From JAKZVK01 sp965248255 (GTDB lineage Bacteria; Acidobacteriota; Terriglobia; Bryobacterales; UBA6623): 64,000 bases of DNA. The position numbers were made by a program, and so were the translations under genes. The notes under the pieces are model-generated. The model worked only from the letters and a program-made list of their open reading frames with translations, had not been told where the DNA came from and made no database searches. The stretch's first letter is position 1; every line of letters begins with the position of its first letter. The DNA is taken from positions 310,001 through 374,000 of the forward strand of contig CBDFIW010000003.1 in the NCBI GenBank assembly GCA_965248255.1. Reading direction: 5' to 3'. Below are positions 16,886 to 25,948 of this stretch, in pieces.

Positions 16886-17713
16886 ATGAACAGCCGCCGC
16901 AACCCGATTGACGCTTCGCCTTGGCCCATGATGCTCCGCGCAATTGTGCTGTTCGCGATCGCACTCCTCGCGCTCGCCCTGCCCATCGACGCGCAGTTTG
17001 ACGGTTTCTCCAGGCAACAGCTCATCAAATACACACCCGACAACCCCTATGCACGGTCAGCCGACGGCCGCCCGCACGTCCCCGACTATTGGCTGAAACG
17101 TCTCGAGGCCGCCTCATCGACGTCCGCGACGGAAGTCCTCAGCAACGCCGGCTACCCCAACCAATGGGAAGACGGTTGGGCCACCCTTCACCCCGAGAAA
17201 AAACTCATCGGACGCGCCTTCACCGTACAGTTCATGCCCTCGCGGCCTGATCTCGAGCAGATTCTGGAAGGCGACGCCAAGAGGGCCATGAGCGAGGAGG
17301 AGGTCCCCACGCCGGTCACGCAGCGTGTCATGGAGATGTTCGGCACCGGCGATGTCCCAGTCGTCGACGTCATGGGACGCATCAAGGAGGGCACCTTCGG
17401 CGGCGACAATCTGATCTTCAGCATGTTCGTCGCCACCGGCAACGGTTTCGTCGTTGACGGATCGTTCCGCGACCTCGACGGCCTTTATCCGATGCAGACG
17501 CCCGTGTTCAGCCGCGGCTACCACCCTGGCGTCCGAGGCAATGCCATCCTCACCGGCCTCAATACCCCCATCCGTATTGGTTCGGCCACCGTCATGCCCG
17601 GCGATGTCGTCCTGGGAGACCGCATGGGTCTCGTATTCATCCCGCCGCACCTCGTCCAGAAGGTTGTCAAGCACGCCGACAGGGCGCCGTTGTTCGGGCC
17701 GTTCGACCCGTAG
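16886..17713 (+). CDS. Secreted RraA-like family protein 2
   Basis: A 275-residue intact paralogue of the preceding gene. Residues about 14-36 form a signal peptide (MMLRAIVLFAIALLALALPI with cleavage after IDA), then FDGFSRQQLIKYTPDNPY. The RraA-like core shows IGRAFTVQF, VPVVDVMGRIKEGTFGGDN, ATGNGFVVDGSFRDLDGLYP and VMPGDVVLGDRMGLVFIP, including the Gly-rich and Arg-Asp motifs that in HMG/CHA aldolases bind metal and carboxylate substrate. A possible role is retro-aldol cleavage or another lyase step on a carboxylic acid outside the cytoplasm; that is inference. The tandem pair sits just before a Tat-exported sialidase. Confidence 0.82.
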   Translation: MNSRRNPIDASPWPMMLRAIVLFAIALLALALPIDAQFDGFSRQQLIKYTPDNPYARSADGRPHVPDYWLKRLEAASSTSATEVLSNAGYPNQWEDGWATLHPEKKLIGRAFTVQFMPSRPDLEQILEGDAKRAMSEEEVPTPVTQRVMEMFGTGDVPVVDVMGRIKEGTFGGDNLIFSMFVATGNGFVVDGSFRDLDGLYPMQTPVFSRGYHPGVRGNAILTGLNTPIRIGSATVMPGDVVLGDRMGLVFIPPHLVQKVVKHADRAPLFGPFDP

Positions 17714-17842
17714 GCTTCCACAGCTACGCCCTGGCAGCAGGGTCGATCTCACACCAAGCAACGGCCATGGAGATTGGCCGGAAACAAAACCGTGGCTGCG
17801 CTACGATAGATCGTGCCCACGAGCGCTTATAGGAGGATCGAT

Positions 17843-19027
17843 ATGCCCGACTCACATCTCTTACCTCGACGTGCCCTACTCCGCAGCGGCGCTATCGTAA
17901 GCGCCGGCTACGCCTTGGCGCTTCGTCCGGGAGCCACGGCCGCTCCCCAGGCTCGTGTGCGTTCGACCGACGTCATCAGCATGCGCCCGAACCTCTACCA
18001 CGGCTGGCCCACTGTGGCCCGACGCCGTAACGGCGAGCTTCTGGTCGTCTGCTCCGGGGGCCGAGAGGCGCACGTGTGCCCGTTCGGGTGGGTCGAGATG
18101 ATGCGCTCGACCGACGGCGGCCGAACCTGGGGATGGCCGCGCGTCCTGATGGATACCGCCATCGACGACCGTGACGCCGGCGTGTGCGAGACGGCGCGAG
18201 GCTCGTTGCTCGTCACCACCTTCACATCGCTGGCCTACATCGAGTACATGAAAGAGGCAAAGCCGGGCACGAAAGGACGGTTTACCAAGTGGACCAAAGA
18301 GGGCCTTGCGCGCTGGAAGGCCGCCCACCGGCGCACCCCCGCCGCCGAGCGCGAACGCATGCTTGGCACGTGGATGCTACGTTCGACCGACAGCGGTGTG
18401 ACTTGGTCCGTCCCCTATCGCGTCCCAGTCAATAGTCCCCATGGGCCGATTCAGCTGTCCGACGGACGCTTGATCTACGCCGGGAAGCGTCTTTGGCACG
18501 AGAACGAGCGCAACGGTGTCGCCGATTCCTCGGACGACGGCAAGACGTGGCGCTGGCTGGCCGAAATCCCCACACGTGAGGGGGACAGCTTCGCGGACTA
18601 CCACGAGCTGCACATCACCGAGGCCGCGAGTGGCCACTTGATCTGCCACATTCGCAATCACGCCAGCGCCAATGAGCGTGAGACCCTACAGACGCAGTCA
18701 AGCGACGGCGGGCGCACGTGGTCTATGCCGCACCCGATCGGGGTCTGGGGGTTGCCGTCTCATTTGTTACGGCTGCAAGACGAACGGTTGCTGATGTCCT
18801 ACGGGCATCGGCGGGAGCCCTTTGGGAACCTGGCGCGGGTGAGCGAGGACCACGGCAAGACCTGGTCCGACCCGCTAACGATCTCGAACGACGGGTTGGG
18901 CGGTGACCTCGGGTACCCTTCGACGGCGCAGCTTGATGACGGATCGCTTGTGACCGTCTGGTACGAGGTGATGAAGGGTTCTCCGCGGGCTGTTCTGCGG
19001 CAAGCGAGGTGGTCGTTGAGCGAGTAG
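17843..19027 (+). CDS. Tat-exported BNR-repeat sialidase-like protein
   Basis: The start ATG at 17843 is preceded by AGGAGG at 17831. The N-terminus has a twin-arginine motif (PRRALLRSGAIVSAGYALAL). The body is a six-bladed propeller with five Asp boxes of the form S-x-D-x-G-x-T-W: STDGGRTW, STDSGVTW, SSDDGKTW, SSDGGRTW and SEDHGKTW. Family members cleave terminal sialic acid or act as exo-glycosidases; the catalytic Arg triad and Tyr/Glu pair were not unambiguously mapped. About 394 residues, complete. Neighbouring RraA-like genes and later oxidoreductases fit a saprophytic carbohydrate lifestyle. Confidence 0.82.
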   Translation: MPDSHLLPRRALLRSGAIVSAGYALALRPGATAAPQARVRSTDVISMRPNLYHGWPTVARRRNGELLVVCSGGREAHVCPFGWVEMMRSTDGGRTWGWPRVLMDTAIDDRDAGVCETARGSLLVTTFTSLAYIEYMKEAKPGTKGRFTKWTKEGLARWKAAHRRTPAAERERMLGTWMLRSTDSGVTWSVPYRVPVNSPHGPIQLSDGRLIYAGKRLWHENERNGVADSSDDGKTWRWLAEIPTREGDSFADYHELHITEAASGHLICHIRNHASANERETLQTQSSDGGRTWSMPHPIGVWGLPSHLLRLQDERLLMSYGHRREPFGNLARVSEDHGKTWSDPLTISNDGLGGDLGYPSTAQLDDGSLVTVWYEVMKGSPRAVLRQARWSLSE

Positions 19028-19096
19028 GGGCTCCTTAATACAGCAGTTCGGCACGGCTTGGGATTGCTACAATAACCGCAGGAGGCGGCGGACAAC

Positions 19097-19531
19097 GTGA
19101 CCTATCCTGAACACTTCATCGCTCCCATGCGCGAAGAGCTATCGCGGCATGGGATACTTGAAACGCGCACGGTCGAGGCGGTGGACAACTTGCTGAGCCC
19201 CGGCAGTGGGACGGTGCTGATGGTGGTGAACTCGGTGTGTGGCTGCGCCGCGGGATCCGCCCGTCCCGGAGTGATCCGCTCGCTGGAAGGCGACACGCGT
19301 CCCGACAAGGTCGCAACCGTTTTTGCGGGCGGCGACGTGGAAGCTGTGGCGCGAGTGCGCGAAATCCTGTCCGACTATCCCCCTTCGTCACCCAGCGCGG
19401 CGCTTTTTCGAGATGGGAAGCCCATCTACATGCTTCACCGCCAGCAGATCGAGGGCCGAGATCCGAACGAGATCGCGGCGACGCTCACACAAGCCTACCA
19501 GGAGCACTGCGTTACGCAGCCACAGGAGTAG
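19097..19531 (+). CDS. Bacilliredoxin, BrxA/BrxB (YphP/YqiW) family
   Basis: A 144-residue thioredoxin-like protein starting at GTG 19097, preceded by AGGAGG at 19080-19085. Residues 44-52 read VNSVCGCAA, the CGC active site of bacilliredoxins (Cys48 and Cys50). These enzymes remove bacillithiol or similar thiols from mixed disulphides. The C-terminal half has the expected SPSAALFRDGKPIYMLHR strand-turn, and length is that of the family. Cytoplasmic, apparently monocistronic. The low-molecular-weight thiol of this organism is not known from the window. Confidence 0.9.
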   Translation: MTYPEHFIAPMREELSRHGILETRTVEAVDNLLSPGSGTVLMVVNSVCGCAAGSARPGVIRSLEGDTRPDKVATVFAGGDVEAVARVREILSDYPPSSPSAALFRDGKPIYMLHRQQIEGRDPNEIAATLTQAYQEHCVTQPQE

Positions 19532-19766
19532 CGTAGAGCAACGTCACGCGGAGCGAGGCGGCCTTGGTTGCTCGGCCGGCCTTTGGGAGGGCCATTCCTC
19601 GATCCGCTCAACGACGCCGGCCGGAGACACACGTACTACCCCTTCCAGGGCACCTCTCCAGCATCGACAACCTACCCACAGCGGCTGAAGCCGTGGGCCA
19701 TCATCTCCCGCCCTCCGGGGCCGTCAACTGTGCGTGGCTCGGAGGGTTCTTTCTCGAGAGATCTCG

Positions 19767-20432
19767 TCAGGGGCCGATCGGGATCTTGATGATCTTCTTC
19801 TGGATCGCGTACTGCACCAACTGCGCCTTGTTGTGAATGTCGAGCTTGCGCATCAGGTTGAACTTGTGCGCCTCGACCGTCTTCACGCTGAGGTTGAGGT
19901 GCTGTGCGATCTCCTTCACCGACTGCCCTTCGGCGAGGAACTTCAAGATCTCTTTCTCGCGCGGCGTCAGTGTGGCGAACCGTGGCTGCCAATGCGTCGA
20001 TTTGATCCGGCTGCGGAAGTCATCGACTAGCTGCGACAGCATTTTCGGGCTGAGATAGCTGCCGCCCCGGTAGACGTCCCGAATAGCCAGAAGCAGTTGC
20101 GGCGCCGGGCTGTCCTTGAGTACGTAGCCGCTACCGCCGACTTCCATGCACTCAACGAGGTAGTCCTCGTCGTCGTACATCGTCAGGAACAGGATCTTCG
20201 TCTCCGGACGGGCTTTCTTGATCTGCCTCGTTGCCTCGAAGCTCGACAGGCCGGGCATGCCGATGTCCATGAGCACGACATCGGGCCGAAGCGACGCGAT
20301 CTGTTCCACCGATTCGGAACCGTTCGCCGCCTCTCCCACAACCTCGATGTCGGACTCGTTCGACAGCAGGGTACGGATGCCCTGCCGAAACAGAGTGTGA
20401 TCGTCAGTCAGAAGGATGCGAATTTTTGCCAT
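19767..20432 (-). CDS. NarL-type response regulator of a two-component pair
   Basis: 221 residues from the ATG at 20432 (MAKIRILLTDDHTLFRQG). The receiver has the DD pocket, phospho-acceptor in VVLMDIGMPG, switch Thr in FLTMYD and the conserved Lys in YVLKDS. The LuxR-type HTH is at about 150-215 (LTPREKEILKFLAEGQSVKEIAQHLNLSVKTVEAH). All key residues are present, unlike the orphan regulator at 4532. The histidine kinase gene lies 40 bases upstream on the same strand, so they form an operon and a cognate pair. Confidence 0.92.
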   Translation of the reverse strand: MAKIRILLTDDHTLFRQGIRTLLSNESDIEVVGEAANGSESVEQIASLRPDVVLMDIGMPGLSSFEATRQIKKARPETKILFLTMYDDEDYLVECMEVGGSGYVLKDSPAPQLLLAIRDVYRGGSYLSPKMLSQLVDDFRSRIKSTHWQPRFATLTPREKEILKFLAEGQSVKEIAQHLNLSVKTVEAHKFNLMRKLDIHNKAQLVQYAIQKKIIKIPIGP

Positions 20433-20472
20433 AGGTTTAACCTCACTCAAACAGTTGATCCGGCCCAGCTAC

Positions 20473-22077
20473 TCAGGCCGGTATCGCGATTTCCACCTTC
20501 GTTCCCTTCCCCAGGGAAGATTGAATCTGGATGTCGCCCCCCAACAGGGCGACCCGTTCCTTCATGCCCGAGAGTCCGAACGAGTCTTGCTTGCGCCCCG
20601 CCTTTGAGAGGTCGAAGCCGACGCCGTCGTCCCGCACCTGAAGATGAATCTTGCCGTTCTTGCGGCTCACTCTTAGCGCCACCGAACCGGCGCGAGAATG
20701 CTTGATCACATTGGTGAAGCACTCCTGCACCAGCCGGTACAGCATGATCTGCGTACCTTCCGGCAGGTCGTCGAGGCCCGACATTTGGAGGCGTACCTCG
20801 CCCTCGAAGGTTCGGCGGAAGTCGCTGACGAACTGTCGAATACTGGCCGGCAGGCCCAGGTTCTCGAGGACGTTGGGGCTCAGCGCCGAGATTAGCCGCC
20901 GCATTTCCTTGATCGTCTGCTCCGCCAACCGTTGGGTCTCATCGAGTTTTGGGGCCAGTTCTTTCGCCGCGGCAGGGAGGTCGGTGCGCACCATCTCGAG
21001 GTAGAGCCGGATCACCAGCATCGACTGGCCGACTTCGTCGTGAAGCTCCCGGCTGATGCGACGCCGCTCCTCCTCTTCGACCTTGAGCATGTGTTCGCCC
21101 AGTTGGCGGATCTTCTGTTCACGGTCGTGAAGGTCTTCCAATAGACGTGCTTTGTCGATCGCCATGGCGCATCGCTCGGCGATCGCCTCGAGCAAAGCCA
21201 TATCGCGAGGCAGGCAAACGTACTCGCGCGAGAACCCCAGGTGGAGCACGCCGCGGACCTCGCCCTGCACCGTGAGGGGGACTCCCCAGATGCTCCGGAA
21301 CGATTGTCGAATGGCGGCCTGGCGGACCAGGCGCTCGCCGGCGACGTCCATCACCACGAGCGGCTTGCCGCTGGCGGCGATCTTACCGGCCAGCCCGCGC
21401 CCCACCGTTGCGTTGAACCGTGCGGCCAGGGTCTCGTCCATGCCGTTCCAGGCCTTCGCCACCAGCTTTCTCGATTCCTCGTCAAGCAGCAGAATCACGC
21501 CCCCTTGAGCACGGAAGGTACGCGTCAGGGTTTCGAGTACGCGAGCCATCAGGTCATGAACGCTCAGTGACTGGAGCTGGTCCTGGAAGACCTCATAGAA
21601 AGCCTGAGCTTCGGAGTCGCGCACCTGGTAGTAGGCGTTGTTGAGCGTCAGCTTGATCCAAAAGTTGAGATGATCGAGGGCTGAAAGGTAGCGGCCGTGC
21701 TTGCCGGGGAAGAACTTCTTGAGATCAGGCGCTAAGGCCAGCTCGTATTCCTTCAGGGACGCGAGTACGGTATTGGGTGGCACATCCAGTTTGGCCAGCC
21801 GGCGGCCGTGGTAGTCCACCTGCTCAAGGAAGGCGCTAATGTTACCGGCCGCCAACAACCCCACCCATGTCCCCGGATTGATCGAAGCCAGTGCGCGGGC
21901 TTCCCTGGAGCTCGGCTCGCCGTCGAAGACGGTCTTGAGCCGGCGGCGGCACCGTCTCTCCACCGTCGAGGTGCGGGGAGAGAGCTTGGCCGCCAGTCTC
22001 TGGAGGTCGCGTTGGATGTTCTTACTTATGACTACGTCGTCCCGCGACAGGACCGGTGTACGTTCGAGATCACGCAT
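20473..22077 (-). CDS. Soluble NarX-like histidine kinase with GAF domain
   Basis: About 534 residues and no transmembrane segment. Residues about 30-165 form an all-helical N-terminal region (NPGTWVGLLAAGNISAFLEQ, then a globin-sized helical stretch) that I cannot name; a protoglobin- or RsbR-like sensor is possible. A GAF domain follows (about 180-325: LETLTRTFRAQGGVILLLDE … FRSIWGVPLTVQGEVRGVLH), then a coiled coil and the HisKA_3 dimerisation box with phospho-His in RRISRELHDEVGQSMLVIRL, and the HATPase domain (VQECFTNVIKHS, VRDDGVGFD, GLSGMKERVALLGG). It senses a cytoplasmic signal and phosphorylates the regulator at 19767. I use the ATG at 22077; a GTG 9 bases upstream is possible. Confidence 0.88.
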   Translation of the reverse strand: MRDLERTPVLSRDDVVISKNIQRDLQRLAAKLSPRTSTVERRCRRRLKTVFDGEPSSREARALASINPGTWVGLLAAGNISAFLEQVDYHGRRLAKLDVPPNTVLASLKEYELALAPDLKKFFPGKHGRYLSALDHLNFWIKLTLNNAYYQVRDSEAQAFYEVFQDQLQSLSVHDLMARVLETLTRTFRAQGGVILLLDEESRKLVAKAWNGMDETLAARFNATVGRGLAGKIAASGKPLVVMDVAGERLVRQAAIRQSFRSIWGVPLTVQGEVRGVLHLGFSREYVCLPRDMALLEAIAERCAMAIDKARLLEDLHDREQKIRQLGEHMLKVEEEERRRISRELHDEVGQSMLVIRLYLEMVRTDLPAAAKELAPKLDETQRLAEQTIKEMRRLISALSPNVLENLGLPASIRQFVSDFRRTFEGEVRLQMSGLDDLPEGTQIMLYRLVQECFTNVIKHSRAGSVALRVSRKNGKIHLQVRDDGVGFDLSKAGRKQDSFGLSGMKERVALLGGDIQIQSSLGKGTKVEIAIPA

Positions 22078-22194
22078 CCTTATCACCGCGAGTATACATC
22101 CCTAATGCTTATTTACCAAGTGTTTACCTTAAATTGCAGGTGTTTCCCTTAGAAGTGACCCCTCTGTTCTTATTGACTCCCGCATAATATAGAG

Positions 22195-22686
22195 TCAGTC
22201 AAAACAAAGAGAAGACTGTTTCCAGAAGGCCGTGATCAAACGCGGTTTGCGGTACATGCGGCGGAGTGCCTTGCGGGCCCGCTCGTTCAGCTCGCCGTAG
22301 TCTTTCGGACAGACGTTCGGCAACTCGTGCTGCTTCCAGTAAGCCCAGATGTATTCCACCGGATTCAACTCCGGCGCATAGGGTGGCAAGTACTCGGTTG
22401 CGATGTGGCCTTCGGAGAGTTCGATGAACTCTTGCACCAGGCGGCTACGGTGCGCCGGCAGCCGATCCCAGACGATCAGCAGCGGGCGATCGATATGACG
22501 TACCAACGCCTTGAGAAAGTCGGTCACTTGCTCTTTGCCGATCGCACCGGGATAGAGCCGGAAGTAGAAGTTACGCAGCGTCAGCCCCGCCGAGACGGAA
22601 AGCTTCTCCCAGTTGAAGTTAAACTGCAGCACCGGTGTTTGGCCACGTGGCGCCCAGGTGCGGCAGCGATGCGGCTTCTGACTCAA
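22195..22686 (-). CDS. IS630-a transposase, orfB, copy 2
   Basis: Same catalytic half as in copy 1, with Thr in EQVTDF. It is reached by -1 frameshift from orfA over the A8 run at about 22733-22740 (T8 on the plus strand). Second Asp and final Glu motifs are intact. Confidence 0.87.
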   Translation of the reverse strand: MSQKPHRCRTWAPRGQTPVLQFNFNWEKLSVSAGLTLRNFYFRLYPGAIGKEQVTDFLKALVRHIDRPLLIVWDRLPAHRSRLVQEFIELSEGHIATEYLPPYAPELNPVEYIWAYWKQHELPNVCPKDYGELNERARKALRRMYRKPRLITAFWKQSSLCFD

Positions 22687-23210
22687 TCCGCTTTCGTCGA
22701 TGAAGACGAGCGTACGGCCTTCGTTTTGGGCTTTTTTTTAATGCGCTTCCAGGTCTTGCGCTTCCAGGTGCGGATCCGCTCTTCGTTGCGCTCGCGCGCC
22801 TTTCCGGCCGGGCGTTGCGGGCTCCAGTCGAGCGCTCGCAGGATCTTCCAGGCGTGGCCTGCGTGGTATGCGACCCCGAACTCGTCTCCGATCAGCCGAG
22901 CCACCCGCGGACAGCTCCACAGGGGCGTTGGGAAGCCGTGGGCTTCCGGGCCTTCCAGCAGCAGCGACGTCAGGCGTTCGCGTTGTGCGGCATCGAGGAG
23001 CGGCTTGCGTCCGGCGCGCCCGGCCTGGCGGAGTCCGGCCGCACCCTGCTCGCGGTATTGCCGCCGCCACTCACTGACGGTTTGGCGAGCGACGTTCAGC
23101 CGTCTCGCCGTCTCGGACTGATTGTGGCCTTGGTGGAGCAGCCGCATCGCTTCGAAACGGCGCTTCTCCAGCGCCTTGAAATCCCGCTTCACACCTTTGG
23201 GGTTGCCCAT
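22683..23210 (-). CDS. IS630-a transposase, orfA, copy 2
   Basis: HTH half starting at the ATG at 23210, intact, with Ile in VARLIGDEF (Thr in copies 1 and 4). IS1380 copy B ends 11 bases upstream, so the native promoter region is displaced and any expression would come from IS1380 sequence. Confidence 0.87.
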   Translation of the reverse strand: MGNPKGVKRDFKALEKRRFEAMRLLHQGHNQSETARRLNVARQTVSEWRRQYREQGAAGLRQAGRAGRKPLLDAAQRERLTSLLLEGPEAHGFPTPLWSCPRVARLIGDEFGVAYHAGHAWKILRALDWSPQRPAGKARERNEERIRTWKRKTWKRIKKKPKTKAVRSSSSTKAD

Positions 23211-23220
23211 ACATATATAG

Positions 23221-24884
23221 CCCGCATTTCCAATTTGATTCAAACCTCTCGACCTTCCGGCGGCCTTGAGCGTCTTTATTCATAGGGGCTAGAGCCCGAT
23301 GAGGACGCCATGGAGGCCAACACCCAATGGGTGAAAAACAAAACAAGCCGTTCCAGCTAAGCTTCAACGGTTTGTTGAAAGTCGATTTCCAAGGATCGCG
23401 TGTCACTTCCGACGGCGGGCTGATCCTGGTTCGGGAGTTGGACGAACGGCTCGGGCTCGGGAAGCTGATCGAGGAGCATCTCAGCGACTCGCGACAAGGC
23501 TTGAACAAGAAGTTCCCGCTGGCCGATCTGCTGCGGCAGTCGGTTTACAGCCGACTCGCCGGCTACGAGGACCTCAATGACGCCGTTCGAGTATCCGCCG
23601 ATCCGACCTTTCGCTTGATCGGCTCGCAGAAGAACTGGGATCGCGGCGGGGCGCTCACCTCGCGGCTACAGAGCTTCGAGACAGGGCTGCTCGCGAGTGA
23701 GGAGAATCTGCTGGGATTGATGGCGGTGAACCGCGAGTTGGTCGCGCAAGCCGAGACGACGGACGACTGCGAGCGCGTCGTTCTCGACATGGACTCCACC
23801 GAGAGCCCCGTCCATGGCCAACAAGAAGGCAGCGCCTATAACGGCCATTTCGAGTCCATCTGCTACCACCCACTGTTGCTGTTCAACCAGCACGGCGATT
23901 GTCTGGCCGCCAAGCTGCGTCCCGGCAATGTGCACAGCGCTGACGACTGGGACGAGTTGCTGCTGCCGGAGATCGAGCGCCAACAGGCTGCGGGCAAACA
24001 GGTCACCTTCCGCGGCGATGCGGCCTTTGCTAAGCCGGAGATTTATGAGTCTTCGGAGAAACGCGGAGTGCAGTACGCCATTCGCATTCCGGCCAACAAG
24101 AGCCTGGAATTGGAGATCGAAGACATCTTGTTTCGCCCGCCGGGAAGGCCCTCCCGGAAGCCCTTGGTGCGCTACAAGAGTTTTCGCTATCAGGCGGAGA
24201 GTTGGTCGCAGGCGAGGCGGATCGTCGCCCAGGTCGAACATCACCAGGGCGAGCTGTTCCCGCGGGTCGGATTCATCGTGACGAGCCTGCGCTTGCCAAG
24301 CCGCTCGGTGGTGCGCTTCTACAACAAGCGCGGCACGGCCGAGCAGTGGATCAAGGAAGGCAAACAGGCCACGCACTGGACGCGGCTGTCGTGCCATCGC
24401 TTCCGGGCCAACGAAGTGCGACTGCAACTCAGCGTGCTGGCCTATAACCTGGGCAACTTGTGGCGGCGGCTGGGGCTGCCGCACAGGATCAAGAGCTGGT
24501 CGCTGACGAGCTTGCAGCAGCGGCTAATGAAGACCGGCGGCCGTCTGGTCAAACATGCCCGCTACTACTGGTTGCTGTTGGCCCAGGGACATCTGAACCG
24601 GCGGCTGTTCGGTGACATGCTGAGCAGGATCTGGGCGCTGCCTGTGCCCGGAGGGTAACGCGGCGAGCGCGGGGCAGCCGGAGCGGGGAGTTGCCGAGAG
24701 GCAAGGTCGGAGCGGTGTCGGCAGAGTGGCCGCTGGCGTTGCCGGAACGCCTTGACCGGACCCGATCTGAAGGCGGACCGGCGAAGAAAGCAGGATCGAA
24801 CGTGAAAGCAGTGCGAAAACGTTGCACCGCAGCCGTGGCTCGCCTATGCTGTCAGTACCGGGATGGCCAAAACGGTAATCCTGG
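23221..24884 (+). mobile_element. IS1380-family insertion sequence, copy B, nested in IS630-a
   Basis: 1664 bp, same ends as copy A. The host IS630-a sequence is known from its other copies, so the duplicated target is exact: ATATAG is present on both sides (23215-23220 and 24885-24890) and once in uninterrupted copies. This shows that IS1380 moved after IS630-a had inserted here. Confidence 0.94.
23327..24658 (+). CDS. IS1380-family transposase, copy B
   Basis: 443 residues, same product as copy A (14206-15537) with intact DDE motifs (VVLDMDSTESPV, FRGDAAFAKPE, GTAEQWIKEGK). The lack of protein differences between the copies suggests recent transposition. Confidence 0.93.
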   Translation: MGEKQNKPFQLSFNGLLKVDFQGSRVTSDGGLILVRELDERLGLGKLIEEHLSDSRQGLNKKFPLADLLRQSVYSRLAGYEDLNDAVRVSADPTFRLIGSQKNWDRGGALTSRLQSFETGLLASEENLLGLMAVNRELVAQAETTDDCERVVLDMDSTESPVHGQQEGSAYNGHFESICYHPLLLFNQHGDCLAAKLRPGNVHSADDWDELLLPEIERQQAAGKQVTFRGDAAFAKPEIYESSEKRGVQYAIRIPANKSLELEIEDILFRPPGRPSRKPLVRYKSFRYQAESWSQARRIVAQVEHHQGELFPRVGFIVTSLRLPSRSVVRFYNKRGTAEQWIKEGKQATHWTRLSCHRFRANEVRLQLSVLAYNLGNLWRRLGLPHRIKSWSLTSLQQRLMKTGGRLVKHARYYWLLLAQGHLNRRLFGDMLSRIWALPVPGG

Positions 24885-25183
24885 ATATAGATGCTCCACA
24901 CTGTCAAAAAGTGTCATAATAATTTGCGGAATCCAATAGTATCGGTAGTATCTGTAAAACCCTTACCCCATGGCTACGAGCAGGGCTCCACGATAGTACT
25001 CTCGGTGGTAGGCGGTTGCCCGTAGCGATTGACAGGATTTCTCTCGATTGCTAGTATGATCGCATAGCTCGAGCCCCGGTGCAGACCTCCTTAGGCCGCG
25101 GCGGCTAACCTCCTGACAAGCGATTGGGTTCAGCGATCGGGACGAGAAGGGCCGGCGGTTCCCCGACCCGCCTAGGAACAGTT

Positions 25184-25918
25184 GTGGCAAGGATCAGTCG
25201 CAAGCAGTTGAAGAAGGACCGTTTCGCCGAAGAGGTTGGCCACCACGTTAGCTACATTCGAGAGAACCGCACCAAGGTGACGGTGCTGGTCGTTGCGGTG
25301 ATCGTGGCGATCGTGGCAGGGTCGGGATTCTACCGCTACCGGCAACAACAAACGGCCGCCGCGCGGCGAGCCTTCCAGGACTCGATGAACGTCTTTCACG
25401 GTGTCGTCTCCTTGGACGAGAAGGAGGGCCAGGTAACTTTCGCGACCACGATCGAGAAGGAGATGCGCACTACCCAGGCGCTGCAACAGGTGATCGACGA
25501 GTATTCCGGCCGTTTCGAGAGCCGCATGGCCCGGCTGTACAAGGCAATGTTCGATCTCGAAACCGGCAAGTATGACGAAGGCCAAGCGAAGCTCGAGGCC
25601 CTGACCGAAGACTCTGATGAGGAGGTCGCGACGCTGGCGCGTATCGCCCTGGCTGACCTCCTCCGCCACCAAGGCAAGCTCGACGAGTCCAGGAAACACT
25701 ACGAGCATCTCATCGAGAATCCGTCCGTCATGGTCCCCAAGGAAAGGGCTCAGTTGGGGCTGATCGACGTCATCAAAGAGTTCGATCCTGCAGACGCTAT
25801 GAAGAGACTCCAAGAGATTCAGGAGGGCGGCGGCCCCGGTGCGGAGCAGGCGGGTCGGGCCCTGGCGGCGCTTCAGCGAGCACAGATGAGCGCTGCTGCC
25901 GCTGCGCCGACTGGCTAG
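25184..25918 (+). CDS. Membrane-anchored tetratricopeptide protein (YfgM/TPR_21-like)
   Basis: A GTG at 25184, preceded by AGGAA, starts ARISRKQLKKDRFAEEVGHH, a cytoplasmic lead common to this type in acidobacteria. One transmembrane helix follows (about residues 32-50, VTVLVVAVIVAIVAGSGFY), then a periplasmic helical repeat region of about 190 residues (ARLYKAMFDLETGKYDEGQA, ARIALADLLRHQGKLDESRK, two clear TPR-like pairs). Such proteins act as ancillary factors of secretion or envelope assembly. The frame is open 60 bases further upstream but without coding character. A dGTPase gene follows after 30 bases on the same strand. Confidence 0.78.
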   Translation: MARISRKQLKKDRFAEEVGHHVSYIRENRTKVTVLVVAVIVAIVAGSGFYRYRQQQTAAARRAFQDSMNVFHGVVSLDEKEGQVTFATTIEKEMRTTQALQQVIDEYSGRFESRMARLYKAMFDLETGKYDEGQAKLEALTEDSDEEVATLARIALADLLRHQGKLDESRKHYEHLIENPSVMVPKERAQLGLIDVIKEFDPADAMKRLQEIQEGGGPGAEQAGRALAALQRAQMSAAAAAPTG

Positions 25919-25948
25919 CCGTCGAGCGCGGCCCCGCCCGGACTTTCG

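Larger units (their letters stand above)
22173..24936 (-). mobile_element. IS630-a copy 2, interrupted by IS1380 copy B
   Basis: Minus-orientation copy bounded by TA (22171-22172, 24937-24938). The 3' part, with both reading frames, is 22173-23220; the 5' terminal 52 bases resume at 24885 after IS1380. The distal end reads TTTGCGGAATCCAA, two substitutions from the other copies. The IS1380 insertion falls between the left end and the orfA start, so the transposase frames are whole but separated from the end. Confidence 0.92.
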
